From positions 1 through 64,000 of the forward strand of contig NZ_MDDN01000004.1 of the NCBI RefSeq assembly GCF_001708185.1: a stretch of 64,000 nucleotides of DNA, read 5' to 3'. Under the pieces are notes generated by a model that did not search any database, had not been told where the DNA came from, and was given only the letters and a program-made list of their open reading frames with translations. Shown here piece after piece: positions 62,271 to 64,000 of the stretch. A program made the position numbers and the translations under genes. Source of the DNA: Lysinibacillus xylanilyticus (GTDB lineage Bacteria > Bacillota > Bacilli > Bacillales_A > Planococcaceae). The first letter of the stretch is position 1; each line of letters begins with the position of its first letter.

Positions 62271-62747
62271 ATGCAAAAAACTAACACCATTGAATTAGTA
62301 CATTTCTCAGAAGACTTTGTGGATGTTTTGAATGACTTTGAACTTCCGGAAGAACAATGTCAATTTACTGCCCTTCCAAAAGAGATTTCGATCGACATGG
62401 TTGGACAGTATCCGATTGTTATTTTGAGCGATAATGTACCTGTAGGATTTTTTGTCCTGCACGCAACAGAAAGAGTAAAAGAGTACACTAGCAATCCAAA
62501 TGCTATGCTGCTAACGGCATTATCTATTGATCATAAACAGCAAGGCAACGGCTATGCTAAAAAAGGGATGCTGGCATTATCTGAATTTATTAAGAAAGTA
62601 TTTAAAGAATGTAATGAAGTGGTTTTAGTGGTCAACCATAAAAATATTCCCGCTCAAAATTTATATTTAAAAGTTGGCTTTGTCGATAACGGGGAAAGAA
62701 GAATGGGACCTATTGGCGAGCAAATTGTTATGAACCTAAACTTCTAA
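62271..62747 (+). CDS. GNAT-family N-acetyltransferase
   Basis: A 158-aa GNAT acetyltransferase with ALSIDHKQQGNGYAKKGMLA as the acetyl-CoA-binding loop (Q-x-x-G-x-A) and VNHKNIPAQNLYLKVGFVD as the following motif. It has strong expression signals (promoter and aaaggaggaaa). The family assignment is clear; the substrate is not. Confidence 0.9.
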   Translation: MQKTNTIELVHFSEDFVDVLNDFELPEEQCQFTALPKEISIDMVGQYPIVILSDNVPVGFFVLHATERVKEYTSNPNAMLLTALSIDHKQQGNGYAKKGMLALSEFIKKVFKECNEVVLVVNHKNIPAQNLYLKVGFVDNGERRMGPIGEQIVMNLNF

Positions 62748-62756
62748 TAGATTTTC

Positions 62757-62789
62757 AAAAATCACTCGTCATGACATGAGTGATTTTTT
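62757..62789 (+). terminator. Terminator of the second GNAT gene
   Basis: Stem aaatcactc (62759-62767) with gagtgattt (62778-62786) followed by T5, 12 bp past the stop. Confidence 0.85.
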
Positions 62790-63027
62790 TCTGTTTGCCC
62801 CTTACTGACGGGCATCAGGATATAAGGAATTTGAACCTACACATATGATTGTCATTGCTGATATATTGTTTTGATAATCAGCTATTTAAAGAAGAAAATG
62901 TCAATGACATGTGTATGGATTACATACTCTTTTGAATGTTTTAATTGAATTATTCCACTTCATTTCAAACCTTTAAGTTCTTTCTAATAGTTTACATACT
63001 ATCGAGTTGTTGCGCATGCCAGGCGCA
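62790..63027. other. Intergenic gap
   Basis: About 240 bp between convergent transcription units; no gene or repeat seen. Confidence 0.3.
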
Positions 63028-63063
63028 CAAAAAATAGACATCCACAGAAAATGGTGAATGTCT
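63028..63063 (-). terminator. Terminator of the AgrA/AgrC-like operon
   Basis: Stem agacatccac (63036-63045) with gtgaatgtct (63054-63063), one mismatch, followed on the minus strand by six T. Confidence 0.8.
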
Positions 63064-63065
63064 AA

Positions 63066-63773
63066 TTATTTTAAACCCTTTATAAGTCGTGCAGAGGCAA
63101 AGCAAGTTTCGCCATTTTTGAAATATACAACTCGTTCCTTGTGGTCTACAAATTCAATGTTTTGTCGATTCACAATAAAAGCCTTATGACATTGATACAT
63201 CGATACATGTGCTTCCTTAAAATCCTTTAAGCGACCATAAAACTCAATATGCTCATTTTCCAAATGTAAAATAATTTTATGTAATGTGGGGGATGCTGCA
63301 AAAAAATAAATATCCTGAATAGCAATATTTCTCGTGTAACCATTGGCTCTAATTTGAATCTGTGAAGGTGCTTGTTGTTGACCAATTTGAAGATACTTTT
63401 CATATGCAACTTTTAGTGTTGTTAATACTTTTTGCTGTAACATACCTGTGTGATCCTTAATAATAAAATCTAACGCAGCAATTTTATACATAAACGTTAA
63501 ATAGGTCATTTCGGCATGTGTTGTGACAAATATAATATTGCACAATGGGTCACGTTTACGAATCATATCACCTAACATAAGCCCTGTCATTTCATGGTTC
63601 AAATCGATATCCAAAAAATAACAATCTGCTTTTTCATATGCAATGACCTCATTAGGGTTTGTGGTCGTGAGTACAATTTCAATCCCATTTCCCTCCATCA
63701 AGGCATAGTTCTCAATGGTTTTTTTTATATGCTCTAACTGAACAACATTATCTTCACAAATAATCACTTTCAT
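63066..63773 (-). CDS. LytTR response regulator (AgrA-like)
   Basis: A 235-aa regulator: receiver domain (acidic EDN at residues 6-8, phospho-Asp in CYFLDIDLNHEM, Lys in FIIKDH) and a LytTR DNA-binding domain (IQIRANGYTRNIAIQDIYFF ... MYQCHKAFIVNRQNIEFVD). The layout is that of AgrA/ComE-type regulators, which answer secreted peptides through an AgrC-like kinase. It follows the kinase gene with two bases between. Confidence 0.92.
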   Translation of the reverse strand: MKVIICEDNVVQLEHIKKTIENYALMEGNGIEIVLTTTNPNEVIAYEKADCYFLDIDLNHEMTGLMLGDMIRKRDPLCNIIFVTTHAEMTYLTFMYKIAALDFIIKDHTGMLQQKVLTTLKVAYEKYLQIGQQQAPSQIQIRANGYTRNIAIQDIYFFAASPTLHKIILHLENEHIEFYGRLKDFKEAHVSMYQCHKAFIVNRQNIEFVDHKERVVYFKNGETCFASARLIKGLK

Positions 63774-63775
63774 AT

Positions 63776-64000
63776 TTACACCCTCTCCTCATCAATAAAC
63801 AACTCTTGTATAAATAGATTGCCATTAATTTTTGTATTCAATCGAAGTTTTGGAGAAGCGTCCACCATTTGGCGTAAAATAGATAAACCCAGACCTCGCT
63901 CCTCTCCTTTTGTCGAGAAGCCTTCTTTAAAAATTTCATGCACTTTTAACTCATGACTTTGATTGGATGAAAATGTATTCACACATGCAATTAACACAAC
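63776..64000 (-). CDS. GHKL sensor kinase (AgrC-like), C-terminal part
   Basis: The last 75 residues of a sensor kinase, open to the window edge. The ATPase G-boxes are visible: KVHEIFKEGFSTKGEERGLG and LSILRQMVDASPKLRLNTKI, typical of the HATPase_c_5 domain of AgrC/CitA-type kinases. It precedes the LytTR regulator directly, so the two form a two-component system that probably senses a peptide (inference). Confidence 0.88.
   Translation of the reverse strand, partial: VVLIACVNTFSSNQSHELKVHEIFKEGFSTKGEERGLGLSILRQMVDASPKLRLNTKINGNLFIQELFIDEERV

Noticed and set aside
1-64000. CRISPR arrays, tRNA or rRNA genes
   Set aside because: No regularly spaced direct repeats, cloverleaf genes or rRNA sequences were seen; the only structured-RNA match is the tmRNA fragment.

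Overview
The window is AT-rich Firmicutes DNA with strong GGAGG-type ribosome binding sites, many TTG/GTG starts and Bacillaceae-type genes (IS66/IS3 transposases, CamS-like lipoprotein, PdaC-like deacetylase, GltS, AgrA/AgrC-like regulators). The overall style fits Lysinibacillus or a close relative; this is inferred from gene content, not from a marker gene.

Layout. (1) 1-4.4 kb: the tail of an IS3-family element, then a small island with an unrecognised 390-aa gene, a short tyrosine recombinase and a large PIN-type putative nuclease. It ends exactly at a 3' tmRNA (ssrA) fragment, the classic attachment site for integrative islands. (2) 4.7-9.3 kb: a 692-aa P-loop GTPase with an unusual insertion, then a complete IS66-family element whose right end has cut off a CamS-family lipoprotein gene. 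The element has no target duplication, so one side has been rearranged. (3) 9.6-16 kb: Excalibur-domain membrane protein, two alpha/beta hydrolases, a phosphoesterase, an intact TPR gene with a decayed second copy 3.5 kb away, and a decayed SUKH gene. (4) 16-31 kb: mostly ordinary chromosome. It holds LysR regulator/hutG/gltS, a cell-wall deacetylase, a D,D-carboxypeptidase operon, a membrane hydrolase beside a two-component system, a DUF3995/TetR pair sharing one operator, and a MORN-repeat/AAA+ fusion. (5) 31-44 kb: WYL regulator, deoxyribosyltransferase with acetyltransferase, several frameshifted genes, SUKH, SUFU and ankyrin-DUF4274 immunity-type genes, a MerR/DUF4870 pair and a DUF2089 pair. 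Two copies of a small transposon-like element (MITE) with 9-bp target duplications lie here. (6) 44.7-60.8 kb: a dense run of small genes, nearly all on the minus strand, each with its own ribosome binding site and often its own terminator. Many belong to polymorphic-toxin immunity-type families (DUF5713, DUF4303, DUF6630, DUF4240 twice, SUKH with an L7/L12-like tail, DUF2750, YwqG/DUF1963). No toxin gene is present, so it looks like an orphan immunity archipelago; a Bcr/CflA drug exporter with a leader peptide sits inside it. (7) 61-64 kb: two GNAT acetyltransferases, a small membrane protein and an AgrA/AgrC-like LytTR system running off the window.

The most interesting parts are the ssrA-linked island with its candidate nuclease and the nearby unusual GTPase (both plausible but unproven phage-defence genes), the orphan immunity array with intragenomic paralogues and decaying members, and the new-looking MITE family. 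Gene decay is frequent: at least seven coding remnants or frameshifted genes are listed.
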